Shown piece by piece: positions 1-7,962 of a stretch of 64,000 nt of DNA; within the stretch, counting starts at the first letter, position 1; each line of letters begins with the position of its first letter. The notes under the pieces were generated by a model, which worked only from the letters and a program-made list of their open reading frames with translations, had not been told where the DNA came from and did not search any database. The translations under genes and the position numbers were made by a program. The stretch covers positions 8,623,001 to 8,687,000 of the forward strand of contig NZ_CP109178.1 of NCBI RefSeq assembly GCF_036248255.1. The letters are read 5' to 3'. This DNA comes from Streptomyces sp. NBC_01717 (lineage in GTDB: Bacteria > Actinomycetota > Actinomycetes > Streptomycetales > Streptomycetaceae).

Positions 1-5
1 AGGCG

Positions 6-239
6 ATGTTCGAGCAGCTTCGTGCATTGCGCAGCGCCGTCGCCGCGGGGGCGCCTGTCTCCTCGCCCACCTTCCACGACGCCTACCACCCGTACATCGC
101 GAGCGTGTGGGCGTACCGAGTCGCGGTCCGCGACGAACTGGAGGGGCAGTCCCTGGTACCTGCCGTCTTCGGCTGGCACGCCTGGGACGGCAAGGAGCGA
201 TGCCCCTTGTGCAACAGAGACCTGGCGGGCACGGGCTGA
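6..239 (+). CDS. Short hypothetical protein, possibly the C-terminal part of a longer gene
   Basis: I do not recognise the family. The reading frame is open at the left edge of the window, so the ATG at 6 may be internal and the true start may lie upstream. The 77 visible residues end in a cysteine pair (KERCPLCNRDL, near residues 63-73) that could be half of a zinc knuckle. The frame stops at 237-239, before the promoter region of the TetR gene. Base composition is like its neighbours. Low certainty on extent, moderate that it is coding. Confidence 0.45.
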   Translation: MFEQLRALRSAVAAGAPVSSPTFHDAYHPYIASVWAYRVAVRDELEGQSLVPAVFGWHAWDGKERCPLCNRDLAGTG

Positions 240-278
240 CCCGTGTTTCCTCCGGGGTGACGCACGGCGGTCAGCTTC

Positions 279-318
279 TACTAGCCGACCGGTCTAGTAA
301 GTGATGGTCGACCGGTCG
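279..318. promoter_or_regulatory. Double operator in front of the tetR gene
   Basis: Two palindromic blocks sit just before the TetR gene. The first is TACTAG-N9-CTAGTA (279-299) with GACCGGTC at its centre (287-294). The second is the perfect palindrome CGACCGGTCG (309-318). A TACACT hexamer at 319-324 is placed so that transcription would begin at or next to the ATG at 331, so the mRNA may be leaderless. The same motifs precede the SDR gene at 3973. Autoregulation by the adjacent TetR protein is inferred. Confidence 0.72.
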
Positions 319-330
319 TACACTCGCGAC

Positions 331-951
331 ATGGGACGGACAAGTGACGCCAAAGAGAAGATCCTCAGTGCCGCGCAGTCGCTGATCGAGTTGCGCGGGT
401 ACTCGGCGCTGGGCGTGGCCGAGATCTGCAAGGCGGCCGATGTCCCCAAGGGCAGCTTCTACTATTTCTTCGAGTCCAAGGAGGCCCTTGCCCTGGCCGT
501 CATCGACGAGCACTGGGCCGGCCAGAAGCAGGACTGGACGGGCATCCTGACCAGCGACGCAGAACCACTGGACCGGCTGCGGAAGCTGTTCGAGGTGACG
601 GAGGAGGGCCAGCGCGCCGGCCAGCAGAGCTGCGGCACCGTCTCGGGCTGCCTGTTCGGGAATCTCACCCTGGAGATGAGCAACCAGACCGAGGCCATCC
701 GCACCCGACTGCAGGAGATCTTCGACGCACAGGTCGAGATGGTCGACTCGGTCATCACCGAGGCTCTTGAACGCGACGAGGTCACCGTGACCGACACCCG
801 GGAAGCCGCACGGTCCGTCGTCGCCCAGCTCGAGGGCCAGGTGCTGTTCGCCAAGCTCTACAACAACACCCACCGGCTCAGCCCCCTGTGGGCGAACTGC
901 CTGGCCCTGCTCGGTGCTCGCGCACCGCAGGGGGCACTGGCGGGCAGCTGA
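331..951 (+). CDS. TetR/AcrR family transcriptional regulator
   Basis: A 206-residue one-component repressor with an N-terminal TetR helix-turn-helix (about residues 5-52: AKEKILSAAQSLIELRGY, then KAADVPKGSFYYFFESKEAL). An all-helical ligand-binding and dimerisation domain follows, with a central SCGTVSGCLFGNLTLEMS stretch typical of the group related to E. coli NemR, which respond to reactive electrophiles. An upstream GTG at 301 is in frame, but it lies inside the operator, so ATG 331 is preferred. The protein probably represses its own gene and the SDR gene at 3973, which carries the same operator. The effector is unknown. Confidence 0.88.
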   Translation: MGRTSDAKEKILSAAQSLIELRGYSALGVAEICKAADVPKGSFYYFFESKEALALAVIDEHWAGQKQDWTGILTSDAEPLDRLRKLFEVTEEGQRAGQQSCGTVSGCLFGNLTLEMSNQTEAIRTRLQEIFDAQVEMVDSVITEALERDEVTVTDTREAARSVVAQLEGQVLFAKLYNNTHRLSPLWANCLALLGARAPQGALAGS

Positions 952-1060
952 CACTCCCGCCCGGCGCGGCGGGCGGCACCGGGGGCTGAACGGCGGGCGG
1001 CAAGGGGCGTCAAGGGCGATCGGTCCGAGCCGACGTGGTTTCCGCCGGTGCGGACCGCCA

Positions 1061-2281
1061 TCAGGGGACCGTGCTCCGCGCAACGGCCAGGTGGTGCGGG
1101 AAGCCGATCCGCAGGACGGCGGCGGCACCGGCGGCGGCGAGGACCACCAGGGCGGCCAGGACCAGGGCTTGGTGGTAGCCGTGGTGAAGCAGTGGGGTGA
1201 CGACCAGCGGGCCGAGTATCTGGCCCACCGAGTAGCCGGCGGTCAGCAGGGCGACCGACCGGGGGAACTGCAGGTGGGTTCCCGCAGCCAGGGCGATGGT
1301 GCTGACGCCGAGGAACGTCGCGCCGAACAGCAGCGAGGAGACCAAGGCGGCCGTCACGCCGCCGATCAGCGCGGGGAGGGCGATGCCGACCGCCTGGATG
1401 ACGAGGGCGGCGCACAACAGGTCGGGGCGGGACCAGCGCCGGCCCAGCCAGGCCCACAGCGCCGAGGACGGTACGGCAGCCAGACCGACGAGCACCCAGG
1501 CGCCGCTGCCTGCCCAGCCCGGGGAGCTCTGCTCGATCGCGGCGACCAGGAACGTGCCGGCGACGATGTAGCCGATGCCCTCCAGGGTGTAGGCGGCGAA
1601 CAGGGCGGTGAACCAGCGGTGCGTGCGTGGACCCGGTCGATGGGCGGGCCCCGTCGTGGAGCTGACGCCGGACGCGGGCGTGCCCTCGGGACGCAGATTC
1701 CACGAAACAGCGGCGAAGACGGCGGCGAGTCCGGCCGACGCCCACCAGGCGGCCCGCCAGTCGGCCACGGAGCGCAGGACGAGAACGAGCAGACCGGACA
1801 GAGCGATCCCTGCGCCGACTCCACCGAATGCCCAGCCGGGCAGGTGAGCGGGGTGATCTCGCAGGTGGCTGAGGACTGAGCTGACGGCGACGACGAAGAT
1901 CAGGGCGCTGCTCAGGCCGGCCAGCAGTCGCAACACGATCCACACGGTGGTTCTGTGGGTGGCGGGCATTCCGACGAGGCTGCCGGTCAGGACGATCAGG
2001 GAACCGCGCAGCACTGCGGGTGAGCGGACGAGCGCGGGCAACGCGATGCCCAGCAGCGCTCCGACGAGGTAGCCGACGTAGTTGGCGGTGGCCAGGTTCG
2101 CGCCCGCGGCGGAGGACAGCCCTGCCTGGGTGTGCATCAGAGGAAGGATCGGGGTGTAGACGAAGCGGCCGACCCCCATGCCCGCGGCGAGCGCTGCGGC
2201 GGCCTGCGCGACGTGGGTCCAAGGCGAGCGGAACGGGCCGCTGGATCGGGCGGAGAAGCGGCGCTGGGTTCGCGAGCTCAT
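1061..2281 (-). CDS. MFS transporter of the YbfB/YjiJ type
   Basis: A 406-residue, about 12-helix major facilitator. After a short basic N-terminus the protein has GVGRFVYTPILPLM, the signature opening of YbfB/YjiJ-type permeases, followed by alternating hydrophobic segments and a half-way loop at roughly residues 195-215. The ATG at 2281 has a GAGGA ribosome site about 8 nt upstream. The coding frame stays open well upstream, but there is no ribosome site there. It lies just downstream of the muconolactone-isomerase-like gene on the same strand (101 nt gap), so the two may be co-transcribed. Substrate is unknown; export of a small organic compound is a reasonable guess. Confidence 0.85.
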   Translation of the reverse strand: MSSRTQRRFSARSSGPFRSPWTHVAQAAAALAAGMGVGRFVYTPILPLMHTQAGLSSAAGANLATANYVGYLVGALLGIALPALVRSPAVLRGSLIVLTGSLVGMPATHRTTVWIVLRLLAGLSSALIFVVAVSSVLSHLRDHPAHLPGWAFGGVGAGIALSGLLVLVLRSVADWRAAWWASAGLAAVFAAVSWNLRPEGTPASGVSSTTGPAHRPGPRTHRWFTALFAAYTLEGIGYIVAGTFLVAAIEQSSPGWAGSGAWVLVGLAAVPSSALWAWLGRRWSRPDLLCAALVIQAVGIALPALIGGVTAALVSSLLFGATFLGVSTIALAAGTHLQFPRSVALLTAGYSVGQILGPLVVTPLLHHGYHQALVLAALVVLAAAGAAAVLRIGFPHHLAVARSTVP

Positions 2282-2382
2282 GACGAAGTCCTCGTGGGGC
2301 CGTGCGCGTATGCGGGCCAGGGCGCGGCTCATCGCTGCGGCCGCGTGACGGCGGCGGTGAATGTCGGAAGGGGGCCCGTGGG

Positions 2383-2685
2383 TCAGGACGTGGTGTCGGT
2401 CCGGCCCGGGTCGTTGGGGTGGGACTCGAGAGGGGTGACGTCGAGCGACATCCACGAGCGCAGTGGCAGCGTGCCGAGCACCTTCGCGTGGAGCTCTTCC
2501 TCGTCGGCGGCACGCCAAATGCCGATGCTGCGCAGTTCGCCGACCGGGCGCCACAGCCGGGCCAGGTGGCCGGTGGCGGCCAGTTCCTTGGCGCGGACGG
2601 CTTCGGCGGCGCGACGCCGGTCGACCTCTTCCTGGGTGGTGCCCTCGGGGATGGTGGTGGTGATCTCGACCAGGAACTCGCGCAT
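2383..2685 (-). CDS. Muconolactone delta-isomerase-like protein
   Basis: A 100-residue protein that matches the muconolactone isomerase family in length and pattern: N-terminal MREFLVEITTTIPEG strand, a KELAATGHLARLWRPVGE helix-loop, and the GIWRAADEEELHAKVLGTLPL segment. Family members form ferredoxin-like decamers that isomerise muconolactone to the enol-lactone in the beta-ketoadipate pathway. No other catechol-pathway genes are nearby, so this may be a relative acting on another compound. It is divergent from lysR (2837), the usual arrangement of a LysR regulator and its target, and precedes an MFS gene. Confidence 0.72.
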   Translation of the reverse strand: MREFLVEITTTIPEGTTQEEVDRRRAAEAVRAKELAATGHLARLWRPVGELRSIGIWRAADEEELHAKVLGTLPLRSWMSLDVTPLESHPNDPGRTDTTS

Positions 2686-2808
2686 GGTTCTGCTCCGTTC
2701 GGTTCGGCGCCCGGTTCGCGCCGGTACGCCACTGGTGTGGACGGTTTCCCTGCGGCCATCGTGTACCTGCCACGAGGGCCGACGCCACGACCGGCATCCT
2801 CGGTGCTT

Positions 2809-2825
2809 GTAGGCGCAGCCTCCCA
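2809..2825. promoter_or_regulatory. 17-bp motif upstream of lysR, repeated inverted downstream
   Basis: GTAGGCGCAGCCTCCCA lies 12 nt before the lysR start, in the lysR/muconolactone-isomerase intergenic region. It contains the dyad AGGC-N3-GCCT. An identical 17-mer in the opposite orientation occurs at 3821-3837, after lysR and before the SDR promoter. Its placement suggests a LysR binding site; that is inference. Confidence 0.5.
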
Positions 2826-2836
2826 CCGGACGTAGC

Positions 2837-3760
2837 ATGGCGGGCGTGGAGTTGCGTCAACTGCGGTACTTCGTCGCGGTCGCCGAGGAACTGAACTTCG
2901 GTCGGGCCGCCGAGCGGCTCCTGATCGCCGGGCCTTCGCTGTCCCAGCAGATCAAAGTGCTCGAACGCGACCTCGGTGTGAGCCTGTTCGACCGTGACCG
3001 CCGCTCGGTGACCCTCACTCCGGCCGGGGCGGCCCTGCTCCCGCACACCCGCGCCCTGCTGGAACGTGCTGACGACCTCCAGCGCCGAGCCGGCCGGCTT
3101 TCCGGAGCGGAGCGGGTCCGGCTCGGTTACGTCAACTGGCTCCCGGCAGACATCGTCGCCCGCACCCCCGCGGTGGCCCAACTCCACATCGATGCGTGGA
3201 TCGCGCCCTCCCACACGCAGGCCGCCCGAGTCGCCGACGGCAGCCTGGACCTCGCGGTGTGCTGGGTGCGGACCGAGGACCTGGAACAGCACGGCCTCCA
3301 AGCGCGGCTCATCGGCGCCGACCGGCTCTACGCCGTCGCCACCGGCGATGACGCCAGTGACGTACTCGCCCGGGACACCGACGTCCTCCTCGACGACGAC
3401 ACCACCTCCTGGTCGTCCTGGAACCTCTACGCCGAACAATTGGCCCGCGAGACCGGGGCGCGCGCCGTACACATCTCCGACGGCGGCATCACCGGCTCCG
3501 CCTTCTTCGATCACGTCCGCCGCAGTGGCCGCCCGGTCATCAACTCGCCCAAGGGTCAGTCCGCCCAGCTGCCGCCCGACCTGGTTCAACGCCCGGTCCG
3601 CGGACCAGAGGTGTACTGGCCCTGGTTCCTGGTCTGGCGCGGCAGCGAGGCCCGCCCAGCGGTACGTGCCGTCGTCGACGCGCTCTGCGACGGCGTCGGG
3701 GGCCTGGGAATCGACGCCCCGGGCGCCTGGCGGCCCGACAGCCGCGCACACTGGCAGTAG
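2837..3760 (+). CDS. LysR family transcriptional regulator
   Basis: A 307-residue LysR-type regulator. The winged helix-turn-helix occupies residues 1-62 (ELRQLRYFVAVAEELNFG, then SQQIKVLERDLGVSLFDR and a TLTPAG turn) and is followed by a linker helix and a periplasmic-binding-like effector domain (about 90-295). The start codon lies 151 nt from the divergent muconolactone-isomerase-like gene. Likely targets are that gene and the MFS gene behind it. The effector domain is somewhat poor in recognisable motifs, so no ligand can be named. Confidence 0.9.
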   Translation: MAGVELRQLRYFVAVAEELNFGRAAERLLIAGPSLSQQIKVLERDLGVSLFDRDRRSVTLTPAGAALLPHTRALLERADDLQRRAGRLSGAERVRLGYVNWLPADIVARTPAVAQLHIDAWIAPSHTQAARVADGSLDLAVCWVRTEDLEQHGLQARLIGADRLYAVATGDDASDVLARDTDVLLDDDTTSWSSWNLYAEQLARETGARAVHISDGGITGSAFFDHVRRSGRPVINSPKGQSAQLPPDLVQRPVRGPEVYWPWFLVWRGSEARPAVRAVVDALCDGVGGLGIDAPGAWRPDSRAHWQ

Positions 3761-3820
3761 GCAGTTTCGCTCCTCCGGAGAAACGGCGGCAGCTCCATCC
3801 CGACGCCAGTCCGCCCGGGC

Positions 3821-3837
3821 TGGGAGGCTGCGCCTAC
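3821..3837. promoter_or_regulatory. Inverted copy of the lysR-upstream 17-mer
   Basis: This is the exact reverse complement of 2809-2825. It lies 61 nt after the lysR stop and about 45 nt upstream of the SDR -35 element. It could let the LysR protein act on the SDR promoter as well. Confidence 0.45.
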
Positions 3838-3879
3838 CAGTAATGAGGAAGCCGGTCCTTGGACTGACGCCGGCGCTCG

Positions 3880-3935
3880 TTGACTCTTTCTCGACCGGTC
3901 GTCTACCTTCTCAATAGGCGACCGGTCGGCTAGTA
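3880..3935 (+). promoter_or_regulatory. Promoter and double TetR operator of the SDR gene
   Basis: TTGACT (3880-3885) and TACCTT (3904-3909) form a plausible -35/-10 pair with an 18-nt spacer. The palindrome CGACCGGTCG fills 3892-3901, inside the spacer. A second copy at 3919-3928 runs into GGCTAGTA (to 3935), matching the reverse complement of the tetR upstream site. An operator between the hexamers and another just downstream is the standard layout for TetR repression. Confidence 0.75.
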
Positions 3936-3972
3936 ATCGGTCGGAACACATCCCGTTTCGGAGAAGATCAGC

Positions 3973-4686
3973 ATGAGTACTCAGAGCCAGAAGGTCGCAG
4001 TCATCACCGGCGCGTCGCAGGGCATCGGGGCCGGCCTCGTCGAGGCCTACCGCAAGCTCGGCTACGGCGTCGTCGCCACCTCGCGGACTGTCGCCGAGTC
4101 GCAGGACGCGGACGTCGTCACCATCCAGGGCGACATCGCCGACCCCGCCACCGCCGAACGCGTCATCGCCGCCGCCGTCGAGCGGTTCGGCCGTGTCGAC
4201 ACCCTGGTCAACAACGCGGGCATCTTCCTCGCCAAGCCTTTCCACGAGTACACCCAGGACGACTACGCCACGGCGACCGGCGTGAACCTGCTCGGGTTCT
4301 TCCGCATCACCCAGCTGGCCATCGAGCACATGCTCGCCCAGGGCGGCGGACACATCGTCAACATCACCACCAGCCTGGTCGACCACGCCGACTCCAACGT
4401 CCCCTCGGTACTCGCCTCGCTGACCAAGGGCGGCCTGCAGTCCGCCACCAAGTCCCTCGCCATCGAGTACGCCAAGCGTGGCATCCGCACCAACGCCGTC
4501 TCCCCGGGCATCATCAAGACCCCCATGCACGCCGAGGAGACCCACGAGATGCTCGCCGCACTGCAGCCGGTCGGCCGGATGGGCGAGATGAGCGACATCG
4601 TCGACGCGGTGATCTACCTGGAGAACGCACCGTTCGTCACTGGCGAGATCCTCCACGTCGACGGCGGCCAGAGCGCCGGCCGCTGA
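3973..4686 (+). CDS. SDR family oxidoreductase without the usual catalytic tyrosine
   Basis: A 237-residue short-chain dehydrogenase. The Rossmann glycine motif TGASQGIG is at residues 13-20, NNAG follows in mid-protein, and RTNAVSPGIIKTPMH is the usual C-terminal cofactor segment. The normal YxxxK active site reads A-S-L-T-K: lysine is present but alanine replaces tyrosine, in the context SVLASLTKGGLQ. Other SDRs with this ASLTKGGL form exist, so it appears to be a subfamily trait rather than a mutation. The promoter carries the operator shared with tetR 331-951, so expression is probably induced by that regulator's ligand. A hairpin terminator follows. Confidence 0.85.
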   Translation: MSTQSQKVAVITGASQGIGAGLVEAYRKLGYGVVATSRTVAESQDADVVTIQGDIADPATAERVIAAAVERFGRVDTLVNNAGIFLAKPFHEYTQDDYATATGVNLLGFFRITQLAIEHMLAQGGGHIVNITTSLVDHADSNVPSVLASLTKGGLQSATKSLAIEYAKRGIRTNAVSPGIIKTPMHAEETHEMLAALQPVGRMGEMSDIVDAVIYLENAPFVTGEILHVDGGQSAGR

Positions 4687-4693
4687 CCCGAAG

Positions 4694-4741
4694 GCACGAC
4701 TGCAGCCTCCCTGGTGTCCCGCTGGGGAGGGCCCGTCGTGC
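4694..4741 (+). terminator. Hairpin terminator after the SDR gene
   Basis: An outer stem GCACGAC/GTCGTGC (4694-4700 with 4735-4741) encloses an inner GCCTCCC/GGAGGGC stem. It starts 8 nt after the SDR stop codon. The rest of the gap to the next gene (4742-5011) shows no feature I can support. Confidence 0.65.
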
Positions 4742-5011
4742 GGTGGTTGCAGTCGGGCGGGGCGCGTCGAGGCCGAGTTCGGACAGCCCATGCCAGGGTC
4801 GAAGCCGGCGCCCTCTTGGTGCGGGCCACGAGGGGGACGGCCGTTCGGGCCCCCCGCCCCGCGCCTTCATCGGCCTGGCCATGCACGCGGCGTCGTTGCG
4901 GGCAGTCCCATCATGGCTGTTCCCGAGCCCGGCGCCGACATGGAAACCGGCATCGTGACCCGCCCGGACAGGAAGCAGTGTGTCTCCATTCCACCTGACA
5001 GGAGAACGTTG

Positions 5012-5383
5012 ATGAACAGCACGACAGACAGCGAAACGATCCTGCGCGGTGTCCTCGACCAGTGGAAAGCCGCCGTCGACGGGCACGAACCGCAGCGGGT
5101 CGCCTCCCACTTCACCGAGGACGCGATCTTCCAGGGCCTGCGCCCCTACAGCATCGGACGGCAGGGCGTCGCCGACTACTACGACTCCCAACCCCTCGGG
5201 ATGACGGCTGCGTATCGGGTTCTCGAAACCAGGCAGCTCGCCGACGGCCTCGTGCTCGGCTACCTGAGCGTCGACTTCTCGTTCACCGACCGGCCCACAG
5301 TGGGCGTCCATCTCGGCGTACTGGTGAAGCGCGTTGAGGACCGCTGGTACATCAGTCACTACCAGGTATCCCGCCTCGATTAG
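5012..5383 (+). CDS. NTF2-like (SnoaL/SgcJ-type) protein
   Basis: A 123-residue cone-fold protein of the NTF2-like superfamily: N-terminal helix (ETILRGVLDQWKAAVDGHE), then VASHFTEDAIFQGLRP, which is the hallmark start of the sheet, and a final LVKRVEDRWYISHYQVS strand pair. Members include polyketide cyclases, isomerases and many proteins of unknown role. ATG 5012 is chosen because a CAGGAGA ribosome site precedes it by about 8 nt. No partner gene is obvious: upstream is the SDR terminator, and downstream the NmrA-like gene is convergent. Confidence 0.8.
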   Translation: MNSTTDSETILRGVLDQWKAAVDGHEPQRVASHFTEDAIFQGLRPYSIGRQGVADYYDSQPLGMTAAYRVLETRQLADGLVLGYLSVDFSFTDRPTVGVHLGVLVKRVEDRWYISHYQVSRLD

Positions 5384-5393
5384 TCGCGGCCGG

Positions 5394-6341
5394 TCAGCGT
5401 GTGCGCGTCGCGTCGGTGAAGGCCGCGGAATGGCTCCGTACGAAGTCGCGGAAGCTCAGCGGGGGATGACCGGTGATCAGCGCTACATCGTCGGTGGCTC
5501 GGTCGTACCTGTTCGCGGCGTGGAGGCGAGCCATCGTGGAGAGGTGCTCGCGAATGTGCTCGGGCAGGCCCAGAGGGGTGAGCCTGGTGCGCACCCATTC
5601 GTCGTGGGGGATGTCGACGTACGTGATGTCTCTGCCCAATGCGTCGGTGAGTTCTTCCGCGATGGCTGTCATGTCGCGGGAGCCCTCTCCGGTCAGGCCG
5701 TAGGTTCGGCCCACGTGGGCGTCCGGCGAGGCAAGGACGGTGGCCGCCACCTCGGCCACGTCCTGGATGGCGACCGGGGAGGTACGGCCCGATCCGAAGG
5801 GAAGCCGGATGGTGTCGTCCTGCGCGACGTCGGTGGCCATGGCCATCAGGAAGATCGGGTTCTCCATGAACACCGTGGGCCTGATGTGGGTCACCGGGAG
5901 GCCGGACCAGTTGAGGGTCTGTTCGGCGAGCCAGTGCTGACGCTGTTGCCTGGATTCGCTGGTGCTGGCCAGCGTCATCTGGGAGACCGTCAGCTGGGAC
6001 ATGTTGACGAAGACCTCGAGATGCCCGTGGTCCAGGGCGGCCGCTGCCGCGGTCACAGTCGCCTCCAGATAGTAGGAGGAGACGCTCAGTCCGAAGTACA
6101 CCCGGCGACAGCCGTCGAGCGCCCGGACGACGTCGGCCGCGCGCGTCAGATCGCCCACGGCGACGTCCGCCCCCAGGCCGCGGAGCTCGGCGGCGCGCTC
6201 GTCGTCCCGGTGCACGAATGCACGAACCGGGAGACCGTCGCCGCGTAGGCGTTCCACCACCCGCCGGCCGACGTCGCCGGCAGCGCCTGTCACGAGGGTC
6301 ATGGCGGTTTCGGGTGAGGGGATCGAGGGTCGGTGCACCAT
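5394..6341 (-). CDS. NmrA/QOR2-like NAD(P)-binding oxidoreductase
   Basis: A 315-residue atypical SDR. The nucleotide-binding motif TGAAGDVG lies near residues 18-25. RAFVHRDDERAAELRGLGA marks the end of beta-2 with basic residues favouring NADPH. A PTVFMENP segment follows, as in NmrA-type proteins and quinone oxidoreductase 2. The start at 6341 has a GGCAGGA ribosome site; an internal ATG at 6302, directly before TLVTGAAGDVG, is a possible alternative. The gene is divergent from the MFS gene at 6539. It may reduce a quinone or act as a redox sensor; the substrate is unknown. Confidence 0.8.
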   Translation of the reverse strand: MVHRPSIPSPETAMTLVTGAAGDVGRRVVERLRGDGLPVRAFVHRDDERAAELRGLGADVAVGDLTRAADVVRALDGCRRVYFGLSVSSYYLEATVTAAAAALDHGHLEVFVNMSQLTVSQMTLASTSESRQQRQHWLAEQTLNWSGLPVTHIRPTVFMENPIFLMAMATDVAQDDTIRLPFGSGRTSPVAIQDVAEVAATVLASPDAHVGRTYGLTGEGSRDMTAIAEELTDALGRDITYVDIPHDEWVRTRLTPLGLPEHIREHLSTMARLHAANRYDRATDDVALITGHPPLSFRDFVRSHSAAFTDATRTR

Positions 6342-6538
6342 GGGCGTGATCCTGCCGGTTCGCAGCGCCCGGCTGTGGGAAGCCCTGCCGGTCGAACCGG
6401 GATGGAGCAGCGGTGAAACGAGTCACGGCGGATCCTGCGCCGACGGGGGAGACGACATGAGAACCCCGCGCTCACGTTCCTGCGGAGCGGCGCGCCACCT
6501 CGTGCCGGTCGCCGCTGCAGTGCGGGGCCGCTCGTAGG

Positions 6539-7771
6539 GTGACGTGCGTGATCGTTCGTGGCGGTGCAGGGAATGCAGGTGGCCGTCGGCGGCCGGGCTA
6601 TCCGGCTGCGGCAGTGGTGTTCGCCATCGGGATGGCCGGGACCACGCTGCCCACTCCGCTGTACGGGCTCTACCAGGAACAGATCGGGTTCTCCGAGCTG
6701 TTGGTGACCGTGATCTTCGCCGTGTACGCCGTCGCGGTCATCACCGTGCTCCTGGTGGCGGGAAACTACTCGGACGAGGTGGGCCGCCGACCTGTGCTGC
6801 TGTGCGCCATGGGTCTGTCGGCCGCGAGCGCGGGATGCTTCCTCCTGCAGAGCGGCCTGCCTCTGCTCTTCGCGGGGCGACTGCTGTCCGGATGTGCGGC
6901 CGGCCTGCTGAGCGGCGCGGCAACAGCGGCCGTCATCGAGTTGGCGGGTCCTGGACAGAAGGCGCGTGCCGGTTTCGCCGCCACTGCGGCGAACATGGGT
7001 GGTCTGGGCTGCGGGCCACTGCTCTCCGGCCTCCTCGCGCAGTACACGCCCTGGCCGCTGATGCTGCCGTTCTGGGTCCACCTGGGGCTGGTGGCCGTGG
7101 CCGCGGTGATCACCTGGTTCTTGCCGGAGACCGTGACGGAGCCGAAGAGATGGCCACCTCTGACGCCACAGGGAGTCACGGTGCCTCCCGAAGTGAAGGG
7201 TGTGTTCCCGCCCGCCTCGCTGGCGGCGTTCGCCGGCTTCGCGCTTCTCGGGCTGTTCACGGCGGTCGCGCCGAGCTTTGACGCGCGGACGCTGGGTGTG
7301 CGCAACCTGGCTGTCTCCGGCGCCGTGGTTTTCTCCGTGTTTCTCGCTTCGACCGTCGGACAGTCCTTGACCCAACGGATCGGCGCGCGCCTCGCGCTCC
7401 CGGTGGGGTGCGGCATTCTCGTCGTGGGCCTGCTGCTGGTGGCGTCGTCACTGATCGCCGAATCCCTGCTCCTGCTCGTCCTGGGTGCTCTGTGCGGCGG
7501 CGCCGGCCAGGGACTGGCCTTTCGCGCGGCGCTCACCCTGGTCAGCAGTGCCGCCCCGGCACAGCATCGTGGCGGCACCATTTCGGCGTTCTTCGTCGTC
7601 GCCTACACCGGGATCTCGGTGCCGGTGGTCGGGGTCGGTGCCCTGGCCACATGGCTCGGGCTGCGCCAAGCCGGACTGATCTTCACGGGCTGCGTGATGC
7701 TGTTGGCGGCAGCCGCGGGAGCGTACGCCGCACGCAGGCCGCCGGAGGGGCGCGCTGTCGGTGGCCGGTGA
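6539..7771 (+). CDS. MFS transporter
   Basis: A 410-residue, roughly 12-helix major facilitator. The motif A-like loop between helices 2 and 3 reads GNYSDEVGRRPVLL (about residues 76-89). The LLSGCAAGLLSGAATAAV segment fits helix 4 of drug or metabolite exporters, and a cytoplasmic loop falls around residues 205-220. The start is the GTG at 6539; a GTG three codons later is equally possible. It is divergent from the NmrA-like gene with a 197-nt gap. Substrate unknown; probably an efflux pump. Confidence 0.85.
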   Translation: MTCVIVRGGAGNAGGRRRPGYPAAAVVFAIGMAGTTLPTPLYGLYQEQIGFSELLVTVIFAVYAVAVITVLLVAGNYSDEVGRRPVLLCAMGLSAASAGCFLLQSGLPLLFAGRLLSGCAAGLLSGAATAAVIELAGPGQKARAGFAATAANMGGLGCGPLLSGLLAQYTPWPLMLPFWVHLGLVAVAAVITWFLPETVTEPKRWPPLTPQGVTVPPEVKGVFPPASLAAFAGFALLGLFTAVAPSFDARTLGVRNLAVSGAVVFSVFLASTVGQSLTQRIGARLALPVGCGILVVGLLLVASSLIAESLLLLVLGALCGGAGQGLAFRAALTLVSSAAPAQHRGGTISAFFVVAYTGISVPVVGVGALATWLGLRQAGLIFTGCVMLLAAAAGAYAARRPPEGRAVGGR

Positions 7772-7832
7772 AGGCCGCGAGTCCTGCCGTCGAGGAGAGG
7801 CCGGCATACGTCGCGACATCCGGTGGCGTCCG

Positions 7833-7877
7833 CTTCCGTCACCCGTGATGCCCCGAGGACGTCACCGGTGACGGAAG
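7833..7877 (+). terminator. Inverted repeat after the MFS gene
   Basis: CTTCCGTCACC (7833-7843) pairs perfectly with GGTGACGGAAG (7867-7877) across a 23-nt loop, 61 nt after the MFS stop. It may be a terminator, or an operator for the epimerase gene that starts at 7963. Confidence 0.45.
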
Positions 7878-7962
7878 AGGCCCTGGACGCCGTACAGGGC
7901 ACGGCGCGAAGGTGGAGGTGGCGGCGTATCTCCCGCCGCCCTCCGAAAGGACAGTGAGGGCT

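Noticed and set aside
271..1128. Long minus-strand open frame opposite tetR
   Set aside because: It mirrors the tetR coding frame, has no domain and no ribosome site; GC-rich genes commonly leave such open antisense frames.
858..2759. 633-codon minus-strand frame over the MFS gene
   Set aside because: Arginine- and proline-rich translation with no domain; the MFS frame on the same strand explains the region.
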